Part shown: positions 1 to 13,075 of the stretch, piece after piece
How the letters are laid out: each line of letters opens with the position of its first letter
Numbering within the stretch: position 1 is the first letter of the stretch
DNA from: Phylloscopus collybita
Lineage: Eukaryota; Chordata; Aves; Passeriformes; Phylloscopidae
DNA: 64,000 bases
Reading direction: 5' to 3'
NCBI GenBank assembly: GCA_027886175.1
Contig: JAJNNQ010000075.1
Span: 81,137,001 to 81,201,000, forward strand
Notes under the pieces: model-generated
Databases searched by the model: none
Seen by the model: only the letters and a program-made list of their open reading frames with translations
What the model was told of the DNA's origin: nothing
Translations under genes and position numbers: made by a program

Positions 1-1044
1 CTCTCAGTTCTGAAAGACAAACAGCCCCACTCCCCAACCCCCATTTTAAGTGACTTTGTAATGATTCATTTTCTGTGAATACGTATTTACGCCAGACGAG
101 GAGAGGGTGATACAATATGTTCGTATCACATACCACTTTTGTCAAAAAGATTTCTTGGAAAAGTGGAATGAATTATTAATTGTAAGTCCCTACAAACAAG
201 AGTGTTTCTGAAGGTGTTTTTTGTGTTAATTTTTCAGATGTGATAGAAAGATTTTTTTTTTCCAGTTTTATAAGTTTGTACAGTTATTCCACAGTAACAA
301 GTCTGAGTTATTGCTTCTGTCTGTAGATATAGTTGGGCTCAGGTCTATTTCCTTTTCTGAAATCTGTAAATAAGACTTTTCATTTTTTCTTCAGCGTTGT
401 TAATTGGTCTTTTTTCCTCCTCTAGAAAGAAAAAAAAAATGTAGCAAGGTATTTTTAACATTTTTTCAGTTCTCCCTCTCCCTTGGCATGTTGTTTGAGC
501 TTATTCCCTTCTGCAGGACACAGCAGAGGATTTCACTGTTACATAACGTGCACCTAAACGATCACTTACTTGCATGAATTATCTCTGAGATCTCCCCAGT
601 AAGCCAAGATCAGCTTCTAGTTCTGTTCTGAAATCCAGACATATGTCCATCATGCATCTATATTTTGACCTCCTGTTCTTTGTGATAACATGATAACAAC
701 TCTCCCATGTAATAAATCTGAGCCTTGCTATAATGTATACTATTGTATACAAATGTTATTCTATTGAAAAGAATTGTTAATTAGTAAATTAAATCCTTGA
801 GAAAGTGATAAACATTTTATAGACTTTTCTGGAAAAATGGCCCAGTAAAATAAGCAATTTTGGGAGGCAATTCATGAAAGGGCAAGAATCTTGTAATGAA
901 CCAGGAAGATACTGACCCAAAACAAAATGGAAAGATCACCCAAGCTTCAAAGAGCTTATAGAATATAACATTATGAGACAGCCAATTTGAACAGCACAAG
1001 AGAATGAAATATCTTGGTACAGCAGAAGTATAAAATTCTCATGT
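1..1044. other. AT-rich unique sequence, no gene seen
   Basis: No recognisable coding sequence or repeat family. T-rich runs such as the one ending at 424 make splice-acceptor-like strings, but no open frame of use follows them. Confidence 0.5.
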
Positions 1045-1350
1045 TATAGAATCATAGAATAGTTTGGGTTGGAAGGTCTTCTAAGTCCTGCACTGAGCAG
1101 GGACATCATCAACTAGATCAAGCTGCTAAGAGCCCCTGACCTTGAATGTTTGCAAGGGTGAAATATCCAGCACCTGTGAAATATCCAGCATCTCTCTGGG
1201 AAACCTGTTCCAATACTGACTACCCTCACCTACCCTCACCTCTACCTTCACTGTAAAATGTCTTCCTCATCTCTAATCTGAAGCTACCCTCTTTTAGTTT
1301 AAAACCATTATCCTTTGGCCCTACTAAAAAGTCTGTCTCCATCTTTCTTA
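1045..1350 (-). mobile_element. CR1 LINE 3'-end fragment
   Basis: The plus strand opens with the reverse complement of the CR1 3' terminus (ATAGAATCATAGAATAGTTT, then GGGTTGGAAGG). It continues through the CR1 3' region in antisense, including the 'aaacctgttccaatactga' and 'tttagtttaaaaccatt' blocks. The element is therefore on the minus strand and 5'-truncated near 1350. It is diverged and holds an 18-bp tandem duplication at 1158-1193. There is no coding capacity. The assignment to CR1 is firm; the subfamily and exact 5' boundary are not. Confidence 0.85.
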
Positions 1351-3910
1351 TAAGCCTCTTGTCCATTAAAGCTGCCTTTAAAAAGAAGGATTTTTAAGAT
1401 GGATTTAAAGTATGATAAAGCCAGATGTTTACAGACTATTTAAATAACAGAAGATATAATAGAAAATGATTCTGTAGAAGAAAAATAGAAGTTTTCTTTT
1501 TAAATAAATCAATAGAGAGGTACTTGGAGAATCCTGGGAATGAAAACAGTAGTACGTTTGACAAGATGAAGATGCAACAAGTAGAGAAATAGGCAAAAGG
1601 AAAGCAGGGATTAAATTCCATAAGTGACACTCTGAAGGAGGACAGCTGAAAATTATTCTGTTCTTATACCTGTGAAAGGTGTTGCAAGGAGATGGCAAGC
1701 TGCCATTTTATCAAAAGCTAAAGCTGAAAACAGTACACAGGAAATCTGTATATAGCTAACATAACCTTGATTTGTGGATGATGAGATATGTCAAAATCTG
1801 ATGATGTCAAAGTAAGCGTTGAAGCATGAAGTGAAGTGAGGGACAGAAAATGGAGTGGGAGAAAGAAGGAAGGCTGAAGTGTTAGAGAGAGTTGTTTATG
1901 TTAGAGAGACAAGATGAGAATTTAGGATATTCTTTAGGAGTATGGAATTAAAGCAGTACATTGCCGGCAAAATGTTCAGAGTTAAATGTACATCTGTGGT
2001 TGAAGTTAACCTAAGGAAGTATGAATAATGAAGATTTGTGACTGAACTCCAGGAAACATAGGAATCTGAAGAAGAAAAAGTCCTTTAAAAGGCATACCAA
2101 GGGTTGCTGAAAACCTGTGAGGAGACACAGGAAGGGGCACAGTCTTGGAAATCAATGTAGTACGGAGTATATCTTGTGGAGAAATATACTGTTAACTGTC
2201 AAAGATGGTTGATGGGCAGAATGAGCAGGGTGATAGACAACAATTCTTGAGATCTGGCTAGGAAATGACCATTTCAAGATCTGAAAGCAAGATATGAAAG
2301 TTGTTAGAGGGATAAGCTCAGCTGCAACAGAGATGTGAAAGCTACAGAATCAGAAGGATCTGTGGAAGAGAGGTGATGTGATGCTCTTATACCCATCTTC
2401 CAGAGCAGCAATTGGCAGAATCTGGATGGCCCAGGGGCATGGGGAGCACCACAGGACTTGCTCTACAGCTGCTTTAAGCAGCTCTTTCTCTCACACCACT
2501 GACAAACATGTTCACAGGTTAGAGCACAGAAGAGACGATACCCACTGCTGGCTGCTGGTCAGTGAGAGGTGCAAATTGTCAAACTGTTGAACTTTACAGA
2601 GGGTGGTCTAGACTTTGACAGAGATCTCCTCTCCAAAGCTTTCTAAAAAAAGTGCAGACGTAGTGTATTTTGAGAAAGAAGTCAAAGGGAAGAGCAGATA
2701 GACAAGGATTTGGAGGAGCAGATTACAGCCAAGTCAAGAGTAGATAATAGGTATCTGCTTATTGTGATGTATTTCCAGTGTACTGCTTGGAGCTCCTGGG
2801 GTTTCAGCTCTGTCACTCTCAGAGCACTTTGCCATCTGCACAGCAAATGGTGTGAAAAGGTGTTTAATTCAAAGTGGCAATCGTATAGTACAGTGAGTAA
2901 ACGATGGACTCAGCAAGAGGGAATAGCTGGTAAAAATCATGTATTTTTTACGTCTCCAAAAAGTTTTAAGAAAGTTGATTAATGTTAAGACCTCCCTGAA
3001 ATTCCACTTGGTGCTGACCTTTATAAATCATTTGTAATCTCTCTCAAAAAAGTTTCATCATCTGAAAATACCTGTGTTGAGAGGTTTCCTTTGACTTTTA
3101 TCCCTTTATACCCTTAAAATACAAAAATAAATGGAATTGTAACTCTCTTCATCCACATGTAACCCTGTATACAGCTGGTTTATTTATTTTGCTGTTTAGT
3201 GTAGAAAGCAAAAGTACTAAATATAAGATGTAGAAAATGAATACAGCATGTGTTTGTCTGTACACCACATTTAGACATTGGGGTACCATAGACATCAATG
3301 TGTGTATCTGAATGTATCTTGCCATATTGCCACAGATTCCTGAATGGTATCATTCAGGATTAAACCTGACATTAAAAAAAAAAAAAAAAAAAAAGCCCAA
3401 ACATATTTGCTACTTAGGAACTAAAATCTGAAAATATTCTGCAATCCTTGAGTAAAATTAAGCCATGTAATTTTACATATTTATAGGTTGATATTTAACA
3501 TGCTTTATTTACCACAATGAAAATTTTAATGATAAATTAATATGTCTATTTTTCTTCATATTTTTCACATTCTTTTTCATTATCCTTCTTCTGCTGTTTA
3601 TCTTCACCTTTTTGGCATCATTCCACTACTTTAAACCAGTCATTCTCAGGACCATGTAGACTTATTGTTAGCAAGTACATTATTTACACACCTAGCCTGA
3701 ATTATTTAATAGCTTGATTCTTAGGAATTAATATCTTGATTCTAATAAGCTGCATTGTGCTAATTAGAATTCCACTGTAGCATGTTATTAAATCTCTTCT
3801 TAGAGATTTAACACTGAAATACTTTTTTGAACATAACATTTTCTTTTGCAAAAGAACACAAAAGCCCAGCCCAGTGACAGAAAGCTACACATCATCTTAA
3901 AAAACAGGCC
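1351..3910. other. Unique sequence, no gene seen
   Basis: Purine-rich, AT-rich sequence with no family I recognise. It holds a 21-A run at 3374-3394. The 90-codon open frame at 2710-2982 (+) is within the chance range. Confidence 0.45.
3374..3394 (+). repeat. Poly(A) run (21 A)
   Basis: An uninterrupted run of A follows 'gacatt'. No poly(A) signal or retrocopy body could be recognised immediately upstream, so it may be a simple repeat rather than a retroposon tail. Confidence 0.8.
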
Positions 3911-4391
3911 TGTCATAGTTTAAACCCAGCTGGCAATTAAGCCCCATGCAGCCACTCACTCACTCCTTCCCTGGTGGGATGAGAGAGAGTCAGAAGGGTA
4001 AAAGTGAGAGAACTCATGGATTGAGATAAAGACAGTTTAAGAGGGAGAGCAAAAGCCACTTACACAAGTGAAGGAAAACAAGGACTTCATTCATCACTTC
4101 CCATGGGCAGCCACCTCCAGGAAAGCCAGGCCCCATCATGCCTAAAGGTGACTTGAGATGACAAGCACCATCACAATGAGCGTGCCCTTCCTCCTCCTTT
4201 GTTCTCAGCTTTATATGTTGTGTTCTGGAACACACCTTTGGGATCAGCTGTCCCAGATGTGTCTTCTCCAACTCCTTGTATACTCCCAGCCTCCTCACTT
4301 GTGGGGCAGTGTGAGGAGTAGAAAAGGTCTGGGCTCTGTGCAAGCCTTGCTAACCACTATGAAGAACATTAACCCAGCCAAAACCAGCACA
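3911..4391 (-). mobile_element. Solo LTR of an avian endogenous retrovirus
   Basis: The sequence is bounded by TG...CA (TGTCATAGTTT at one end, AAACCAGCACA at the other). On the minus strand it starts TGTGCTGGTTTTGGCTGGG and ends with AAACTATGACA, the terminal pattern of a common bird LTR family. A TATA-like CATATAAAGC lies on the minus strand at about 4208-4217. The copy at 32020-32606 is the same family in the opposite orientation. This copy is about 100 bp shorter, mainly lacking sequence near its minus-strand 5' end. No gag, pol or env sequence flanks it, so it is a solo LTR. Flanks AGGCC and AAGCT could be a decayed 5-bp target duplication (3 of 5 match). Confidence 0.8.
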
Positions 4392-4433
4392 AAGCTTTTA
4401 CTAGATGCTTAAACATACATCTAAGAACTTTAG

Positions 4434-4557
4434 TTCAGGCTCCTACTCTTTAAAAATCTGGATACCTGATCGTCAGCACATTGAATATTTTGTTACAAGA
4501 CTCAATGATGTGTTAGATGTGACTCTGCGGGACTTACTGCATATTGAATACAATTCA
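4434..4557 (+). CDS. Candidate coding exon, unidentified (low confidence)
   Basis: This is an open frame of about 41 codons ending at a good splice donor, TTCA|GTAAGT (GT at 4558-4559). The frame closes shortly after in the putative intron, at TAG. The peptide includes LKIWIPDRQHIEYFVTRL followed by NDVLDVTLRDLLHIEYNS, a composition less lysine/asparagine-skewed than chance frames here. The acceptor is weak: AG at 4432-4433, or alternatively 4437-4438, with a poor pyrimidine tract. A solo LTR ends only 42 bp upstream, so a real exon would have lost or replaced its branch region. It may instead be an old exon remnant or coincidence. I do not recognise the protein. Confidence 0.2.
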
Positions 4558-7500
4558 GTAAGTCTCACTTATTTTCTCATTTTATAGAAAAGGATGTGAG
4601 AAAAAATGGTAAAATTTTAAGTATAATTTTTCCCTATTTTTATATGGAGCCATAGGCTGACCTTGAAAGCAATACTATCAGGCAAAGAAAAGTATCACAC
4701 GCAAAATTTTCCTTAGGGGTACTACAGCCAAGTTCCTGAAGATTTCTCAGTTCACACTCATTGTTGCCACCTATCCAGGGTCTCAAAAGAAAGCTAATGC
4801 TTTTGTTTCTTATATTGCATTCCAACTCCATTAGTGACTCCACTAATCTATCTCCAAATCACTGTTTGAAATGGCATCATTTAAACACCTCTATTCCATG
4901 TCATATGTGGTAAAGTGTCTTGTTCCAGGTAACTCAGGCACCTTGAATCTGGAGCACGATTTCTGCAGGCAGTGGACCTTACCTGAGACTAAGCTCAGCT
5001 TCCCAATCACACATTTCCCTTGCATTATTTTTATGGGGAAATAAGAAACACTCTGATTTTGGTCCCTGACCATATTTTTACATCTGAGAGTAGGCCACCT
5101 CATGATCTCTACACATAAAAAAAGTGCCTGAAGCACACTTCAGATTTGTACAGAACAACTTATATTTTGCCCAGTGTATTCACTTGATCTTACAGGGGCA
5201 TTTAAATGTATGAGACCATTTGCTGTTTCTTGCTGAGATTGCCTTGTAAATCATACCCTTTGTTTTGAGAGGTTTTATAGGCCATTTGTGGGTGGAAGTG
5301 AGGAATCAATAAATAGTGTAGCTATGTATGTGACGTATGGTTGGGCAAATTGACTGAAAGTCTTAGACTGATGTAAAGAGATAAAAATTACATGAATATA
5401 CTGTTGGTAGGTCTGGAAAATAGACTAGATTATTAAAACTAACAGTATTGGCAAACAAGAAAATGGCAATTAATTTAGCCAATTGTAGCATTCGTATTTC
5501 TGCTAGCAGTCAGCCCAAATGAAAAGATGAACTGAACTGTGGAAAAATTCCAGACCACAGCCTCAGCCCAGCCATCTAGGTTCACAAATCCAAATTAGAA
5601 GTGTGACTGCAGCTCCTCTGAGCTCTACCCCTTTCATTTGTTCATCCTGAAATGACTCTAGGCCTGAAATACTTCAACAACATGAACTTTTACTTTCACT
5701 CATTTCTGTATTGGGCTGCACTTTAAGAATTGCTACAGATAAGTGATATTTCTGGTTTTTTATTGCTCACTTGAACTTCTACAGGAAGTTAAAGGTTTCA
5801 AATCTCCTACAAATCACATATTCTTTAGTGAAGCAGGTGCTAATAACAGAATTCTTCAATATTTTTGAAAGCATGTTGATCAGTGAAACAGGTTTTTCTT
5901 GGATATGATTTAGCAGAACTTCTAAGCATATGTGAAAATATTTTCTGCATTCAAACATTTATTCCCCATCAAACGGTTTTCCATATCATTCCTCCAACGT
6001 AAAACACCTGCAGAACAGTGTATCTTTATGTTCACTGTGAATCACCCAGTGCAGCAGCTGCTGTTTGCACTGGCTAATTGGTCCATTCAATTAGACCTGT
6101 TTGTAGATTATAACAATCCTTTTCGTTCTTTTATGAATCTTTTGGTTTCATTTATTTTCTTTTGAGAGGAGTGTATTGTTTGGGTTTTAGCTGTTTGAAA
6201 TAGCAGATTGATAGAATTGTCTGTGCTGGATCTACTTTTTGCTTCCTTGTTGCTGTTCATATCATCTAACATGCTCTTGATCAGCTTTCAAAAGGAGGGT
6301 AACACCTGCTCTGTGCCTTCAGGGTCTCAGAAATCACGGTGGATTTCTACTAGAAAATAAGCAGTGTGGATGTGGGTGCTCAGAGCTTAAGCAGGAATAG
6401 ATGCTTTGAGCTACTTTTAGAGATCTCTCACACTACTTATGATATGTAAACATCTCAGCCTGGTCCTGATAATAGAACAATGGTCAGGGCCTAACCTATT
6501 CTAGGGCTTACTATATCAAGTAGTTCACAATTATTTGCCTCAATTTTATCTTTGACTACATTTATGGCATCATCTAAGCCATATGTAATTTGTTATTGCT
6601 ATTGTTCAGTGACTGGATTACAATATTCGTAAACAAGAAGAACAATGTAAAGGAGGTTTATATAAATCCTTCCCTCCCTGCAATCTTATAAATAGCAGAT
6701 ATTGGCAGCATTTTTTGAGGATTTTGCTACTCATATACAATCTTTAGAAATAACCAGGAAAGCTTATGGTAATACTTGCCAAAAACAAGTTTACAAGAGT
6801 CATTTGCTGCTACTATTTACTGTTATCTGAGAAAACAAATTCTTGGTTGTAATAATTAATGTTCTAACATGTTCTAATGTGAAAGACAAGGTCTAAAAAA
6901 TAATATCAATGCATAAATTCCATTCTGTCTACATGTCACAATTGAAGACAGAGGGACGAAGAACAGAATCTTCTGATTAATAATTTTGGTTATTTCAATC
7001 TCCAATATCTAATATCAGCATCTTATAAGTATGCATTTTCCCAATAACGGCACTAAAGAACATTTTTGATGAGCTAGATACAGTTAGTTAATTTGAGATT
7101 TATAGTGCTTTTTTCATTAAGGTGTTGAGTAAACTTACCCCTCCTCCTTAAAATACTATTTTAATATAGTTTTTGCACTTGGAGTATGGACTTGAAACAA
7201 CCTTATACAGGTAAAATAGCTATAAATTCACTGTTCAACTTTGCAAGATGTAATATGTATAACATTTATTCAGAGTTATCTATTCTCTGACAAGTACTAA
7301 TATTCTAGACTTTTATTTCCTTTTTTCTTTTGGTGAAGGGTTGTTCTCTAGCCTTCACTTTTGATTCCATTACTATGACCCATCAGTCTGTCATACAGTC
7401 CAGGAAACAAAAAATGTAATAACAAATTTCTGTACTGTTACAGCCTTTTTTTGTCCCTATCATGCTAAAGAATTCTCTTTCACTTTTTGATATTTTGATA

Positions 7501-10500
7501 TTTATGGCTGACATATACACTATCTTGCTTAATCTTACTTTTATCTTCTGTTCTGCAAAAATGTTGCCATTTTACACGTACCTTTTCTGAGCCTACTTCT
7601 AATAATATCGTAGTTAGATCAAGCCTCATGGGATATGTCCATGAGCTCTCTTATTTTCTAAACCAAAATTTGCCTAAATATTCTGTATAAAGTTGTAATG
7701 AGATTTAACAGGCAACACATTTACACTTTGTAGTGTTGATGTTGTTGTCTAGTAAAGCAGGCAATGAAGCTGTACTACATTTTCAGACTGTACAAAAAGT
7801 AAAATTAACCCTTCTGTTCAAAAGATGAAAAGTTTCTAAGTAAAAATAAGGGGGATAAATAAAAGTTTTTCATCAAGAGATGAAAATACATTTGTGCAAA
7901 AGGAAGCAAAAGTCCCTTTGCTCTGCTCTTGCCCCAAGAAAACACATTGTGCAGGTGTATATTTAGAACCCAGGACGGATGTCATATGGTGGGTCCCTCC
8001 GGCTGCCTGACAGCCAGCAAACTGTTAAAGAAGGGGTAACAGCTGCTTCCAGTAAAACTGCAATGAAGATGGAAGAGGATTAAACCCAGATTTGCTGCCC
8101 AGATCTCAAAGGAACAAGTCTGGAAAAAAGGCATCCTGTGCCTGAGGAAATGGCTTAATACCATGAAATGAGAGAGCTCCAATAACGTATCAAAGACAAA
8201 TTACAAGATACTAGAGAGACACTTCAGGTTGGAAATACCCAAACTTCTCAGACTTTGTGCAGTGTGCCATTCTAAGAAGTGTTATACCAGAGAGTTAGCT
8301 GCTTGGAAATATGTGTACATCAACAAATATGCCAACATGCCATAGCTGGAATATTGCAGTAAGCACTGGAAATTGCACAGTATCAGTCTGCTACACAAAC
8401 TACTAGCTACATTTGGTTTTATATTTAAAATATATATGGATGTATAAAGACAGAGAGGATCTTGAAAAGCATGAAGATTTTCGTGATTGTTTTGGGTGAA
8501 ATGCTATTCCTCTTTATACCGGTGTCAAGAAAATACAGCAAAGACTGCATTTCAGTGTTTCAGTGCTTTTGTAACCCAGCTATAACCCAGCTAAGGATCA
8601 CATTATCTGCATTCACCAATTATGCTCTGTTTTGATTTTGCTGTTGATACAGAACTTTGTGCTCCAAGAAATGCAGAAATGATTTCTTCCTCCTATTTTT
8701 TTTTTTTCCCTCACATGTATTGTATCCTTTACCTTAGGAATTACAGTTATAAGGGAATATTATTTTCATGACATTCTGTTTAGGAAGCATATCTGGAAAC
8801 ACCAATATACATAGTTGAATATATGTGAAGAAGAGAAACCACTTTTCTGGAAACACAATTATGGAAATTCATAGCATTCAACTATCTTAAGGCCTGACCA
8901 TGCCTAGGGATCATTTCTTTTTCATTGTTCTATACTGGCTTTAAATTAGGCTTCTTGAGCTGAGATTGGCTAGGCAGGAATATGTACATAGATGGAAATG
9001 GACCAAGAAAGCAAGGACAATTACCTAGCTTTGTTTTGCAGCCTAGTATTGTCAGTATAAGGTGAGAAAACCATACTCCAGATGAAATCATTCTTCTTCC
9101 CTCATATAAACACAGCTTTCCTACCAGAATAGGTTTGCCAGTTTATAGCATATTTTGCATGGAGGTAGTAAAACTACTGAGGGAGAAATTCCTTCTGCTA
9201 GTCTACACACTGCCTGCTCTGAAGCACTGCTGACATAGTTATGCCAAAGTAACTACAGAAAAACTGACAGCTTCTCAAGTTAGCCTGTATTTATAGCTCT
9301 AGGTTAGAGACAGATTGAAAAGGCCATTAACACTTTTATGTAAAACGTACTGTAAATAATATTCTCTGTAATTCCTTCTAAAATTATGAGAAGCACTTAC
9401 AGTAAGGACTCAGGCGGAGCTCGTGAATGTGCCTTCATGAGTTCCTAAAACAGCAGACCAGCTAAAATTCAAACAATATTTATTTCACATAAATTTGTAT
9501 TTGAGACAAGGTTGAAGTTTGTCACCTGCTTAACCTAGTGATTACCTGACCTCAAGTAAGAGCAGCATTAGTGGCCCTCAGCTTTATGAGTTACTTTGTG
9601 ATGTACCTTTCAAAAGTCACCTTTTCTTCCATACTGTAATCTTCCTCATGCAGGAGATGGAAAAATAAAAGGGTTTAAATGCTAACTTGGTGTTAGCAAC
9701 AGAGTAAGTAGGTTGCTCTGACAGTAGCCAGCAAGCTGTGAAAATATATGCTGAAGAATTTCTAAAAGGAGCAAACAAATATTCTAAGGTTGAAATTGGT
9801 GTGGATCTTCAAAATGAAGCTAAAGTTTTTAAAGACTGGTACAATTATTTTACACTTAGTTTTCTTTATTTCCTGAGATCAAGAGCAAAAAATCTGAAAA
9901 TAAAGTGTTTGAAAGCTGTGATCTCCTCATATTTTTGATGTATTAATCACAAAGAAATTACAATAACATTTAAAGATCTGTTTTAAAAAATGCATAGATA
10001 AAGAAACTGACATAAACTTAGAAAAAGAAAGAAAAGATTCAGACAAACAGTGCAAAAATTGTTGATGATCACAAGCATTGTGACTTTGAATGTTTGTTAG
10101 GATTTATGTGATGGTAGCATCAGGGTTTCAAGTCCAGCACTACATGAGTTCTTTTTCCTGTTATCCAGGTCACTAGAGCTGTGTTGAAAAATTCTCCTGT
10201 GCCTTTTTACCTTTTCAAACCCAGAATGCTTTTTCAGATCTTCATGAGTGTGACAAGGGTGAAACTTTGGAGATTTTAGAGACTAACTCTGCAGAAGTGA
10301 AAATACCAAAAATCTTATTAAGTAGGGCCTTGACTTGGGAAGGGGGAGACTCAGACTTGGTTACTTCCCCATGAGTATTTTGTTCAGCCCTTTAGCTATC
10401 TCTTCAAACTAATCAAGTAATCAATCATTGTTAAGTATTTTTTCATATCCCAGGTAATCTGGTGACTTTTGCAGTCATTGGAACATAAAGACACATGTTC

Positions 10501-12489
10501 TTATCCTTTAGCTATGAGGACTGAGATAGGAACAGAGTCCAAAACCAAGCAGTTCTATTCTAATCCCAAAGAACATACATATTTTTAATAATGTCTCTGA
10601 AATATCTTAATGGGGAATTTTGATTATTATGGAACCAGTGTCTTCTGATGAGGGACCAAAACAATATCTTTTGCAAAATAAACTCCAAACAGAGCTCTAC
10701 TTGAATATTTTCAATTCTACTTGTTTAGGTTGCTCCAGTCTTTCTTCTCTAACTTCTATCACTCTTTATGCTCTGGACGAGAAATTAATCAGGTTTCTTT
10801 TTACATTTCTTGGAAGTCCCAGAGGGAGTATTCACACTGGATTTATCTTGTCATCTCAGTTTACTCCCTCTTTGCAGAAGGAAAGAATAAAATAAATGCC
10901 CTGTTTATGCACATTCCTGCAGAATGTCTACATGAAAAGGGCATGCTGTATATTTAGACCACTCGTGACTTTAAGAGATGAAGCCTAAGTAGATTTTTTG
11001 AGTAGTTCTAATTGCCCTATATTGTACTAAACTGTACTGTCTAACTGTGTAATCAAATACAGCATAAACTGTTGCTAGCACCTTGCAAGTACCAAACAAC
11101 AAAACCAGTAACTAGTAAAATATGTAAGTACAAATCAGGAGCAAAATTGTAAAGTACAAAAGCGTTAATCATTGCAGCTCACATCTTAGGTACACATTAA
11201 AATTCAGTGCTGTAGAGAGGAAATAGCACAGTATCTCAAACAGCAGCCTATATCATAGTAAAGAGTAGAAAAGTTTTTGCAAAACCTGTCAGTTTATGCA
11301 ATGTGTATACCACCAGATACATAAAGGGTAATTTTCTCACAATGGCTCTGATACATAATATTTCAGAAAGCAGGCTGATGCACTTTATTCTGGTATGTCA
11401 AGTCTCTCACATAAAGGAGCTTCATTTTTATATATAGGAGAACAAATACTTTGGTATGCAAGGTTCAGCTCCAAAGCTCATACTCTCATAGATTTTACAT
11501 GCTGTAAGAACAATGCAATGAACCGGTCTGACCTTTGGACATTGTTCAGCCTCAAAAGCTATATTTCCTAATTCCTGCACCATAACAAATAACCCATGGT
11601 ATTAGAACATATGCTTGAGAAAGACATCTGACCTCAATTTTAAAGTTCAGATAATATTTGCTATCTATTTATCACTGTATTACTGTAATACTCAAATAAG
11701 CTTCAGTCAACAGCTATGATTCTACACTCTCTAGCACTTGACCCTATGCTTCTTTCCCCAGAAACAGCCATCTAGATCAACTTTCCTTCTTCAGAAGAAA
11801 ACAGACTTCTAAAGAAAAATCTTCCTTTTTCAGATGGATCTTTTCTATTTATAACAATGATTTCTAGCTGAAATCTAAGCGACTTTGAAATTAATGTACA
11901 TTTTGCCGTCGGCTTGATAGCCCAGGGGCATACTCCTGAAAAAGACTTTGGAAGTTTGTAAGAAGATGCATCACTGATGTAACTCTACTTTGTTCAAGAT
12001 CATTAGCAAGCTGATTTAGAAAATCACAGTGGTATTGTTAAGGAGAACCACTTTTAATGCTCGCCTGGTTAGATTGGACATCTTCTTTATAGATGTACAT
12101 ATTGGAGAACTTATATAACACAATGTACTCTCATTTCAGATCAAAATAATTAGGGAAAGTGCTAAAAAAGCACTTGAGCTTGAAAATCTTTCCCATTCCT
12201 CTAAGATATTAATTAAATATGTGTATCCCTGTCAAAGATCAATGGTGCTACTACTGCCACAACATCCCAAAAGGGCTGTAATTCAGCAGCAAAGGTTTAA
12301 TCTCTTAAGTATATACTTAAACACATTCCTATCAATCAATGAATTAAAAGTGCCTTTATGTCCGATTGATTTTATAGCTGATTACATTCAGTTTTGGATA
12401 GTAAAGCAAACACGAAATAGGAACTCTAAATTTCTAATGTCATTTATTATTTCTGTTTCTCCAACCATCATCAGTCTCTCAGAGAATGA
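4558..12489. other. Long AT-rich unique segment, no gene seen
   Basis: About 8 kb without a recognisable transposon, RNA gene or conserved protein segment. Several open frames of 60-90 codons occur (5932-6165, 9738-9938, 10620-10895 on +). None has a convincing pair of splice sites, and their lysine, asparagine and phenylalanine bias is what AT-rich DNA gives. Confidence 0.5.
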
Positions 12490-12560
12490 GAAAAAAAAAA
12501 TTAAAAAAAACCAAACAACAACAACAACAACAACAAAAAACCCCACCACACCCACCAAAC
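12490..12560 (+). repeat. A-rich / (CAA)n low-complexity tract
   Basis: Runs of A are followed by a (CAA)n microsatellite of six or more units at about 12515-12535, then a CCA/CCCA-rich stretch. No gene. Confidence 0.85.
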
Positions 12561-12639
12561 TACAGGTTATAGGTTAAGGAGAACTTAAATGTTCCATAGT
12601 ATTAATCAATTTATTTAATAATTAACTTCCACCGTTTTG

Positions 12640-12900
12640 TAACAATGGCCGCAGGGCCGTCCCTGCCGGGTCTCTGCTCCCCCGTCCCTGCTCCCGCTGT
12701 CCCCTCGGGGCTGGCAGGGCTGTTTCTGGCTGCGTTCCCCTGGCTCAGCCCTGGCTGCCGGGCAGCGTTTTGCCCTCCCTTGCCCAGGCTTTCCCCGGGG
12801 CTCTGTCCCGCCCGCCCGTGGCTGAGGGGCTCAGCCGTGCCCTGCGCTGGGACAGCCCCGGCACAGCCCCAGCTCTGCCCCGGCACTGCCCCTTTATCTT
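12640..12900. other. Isolated GC-rich block (CpG-containing)
   Basis: About 260 bp of roughly 70% G+C sits sharply inside AT-rich DNA, with about 17 CpG dinucleotides by hand count. An ATG in good context (ACAATGG) at 12645 opens a 107-codon frame on the plus strand, and a 98-codon frame is open on the minus strand. Both are alanine/proline/glycine/leucine-rich, as any GC-rich DNA gives, so neither is called a gene. It could be a small CpG island or first exon, a retrotransposed piece (poly(A) at 13055-13075), or part of an unrecognised repeat. The octamer AATTAACT occurs on both sides (12620-12627 and 12988-12995). Confidence 0.5.
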
Positions 12901-13054
12901 GCCACATAAAAGAGCATTTTCGTGGATTTCAACGCTTTTCCTTATGGTTCCCCCAGGAGACATGGTGAAGTATTGTTCCAGCACGAAAATTAACTCCGTG
13001 TAGTTTTGCTAATGCGTTCTCCTCTTGATAGGAGGTTTTGTGTAGCCAGGATTT

Positions 13055-13075
13055 AAAAAAAAAAAAAAAAAAAAA
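13055..13075 (+). repeat. Poly(A) run (21 A)
   Basis: An uninterrupted A run is followed by an ACC/ACA-rich stretch. It lies about 150 bp after the GC-rich block and could be the tail of a retroposed copy ending here. No AATAAA is visible just upstream. Confidence 0.8.

Noticed and set aside
2779..2892. Exon-like stretch with an AWSSWGFSSVT peptide reminiscent of thrombospondin type-1 repeats
   Set aside because: The cysteines that define the repeat are missing, the acceptor is only fair, and the match is limited to a few residues.
9712..9938. About 75-codon open frame with a plausible-looking peptide (KIYAEEFLKGANKYSK)
   Set aside because: No acceptor with a pyrimidine tract and no good donor; the length is within the chance range for this base composition.
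12645..12968. 107-codon Ala/Pro/Leu-rich frame starting at a good ATG
   Set aside because: Opposite and shifted frames are also open in the same GC-rich block, which is expected from composition; no motif recognised.
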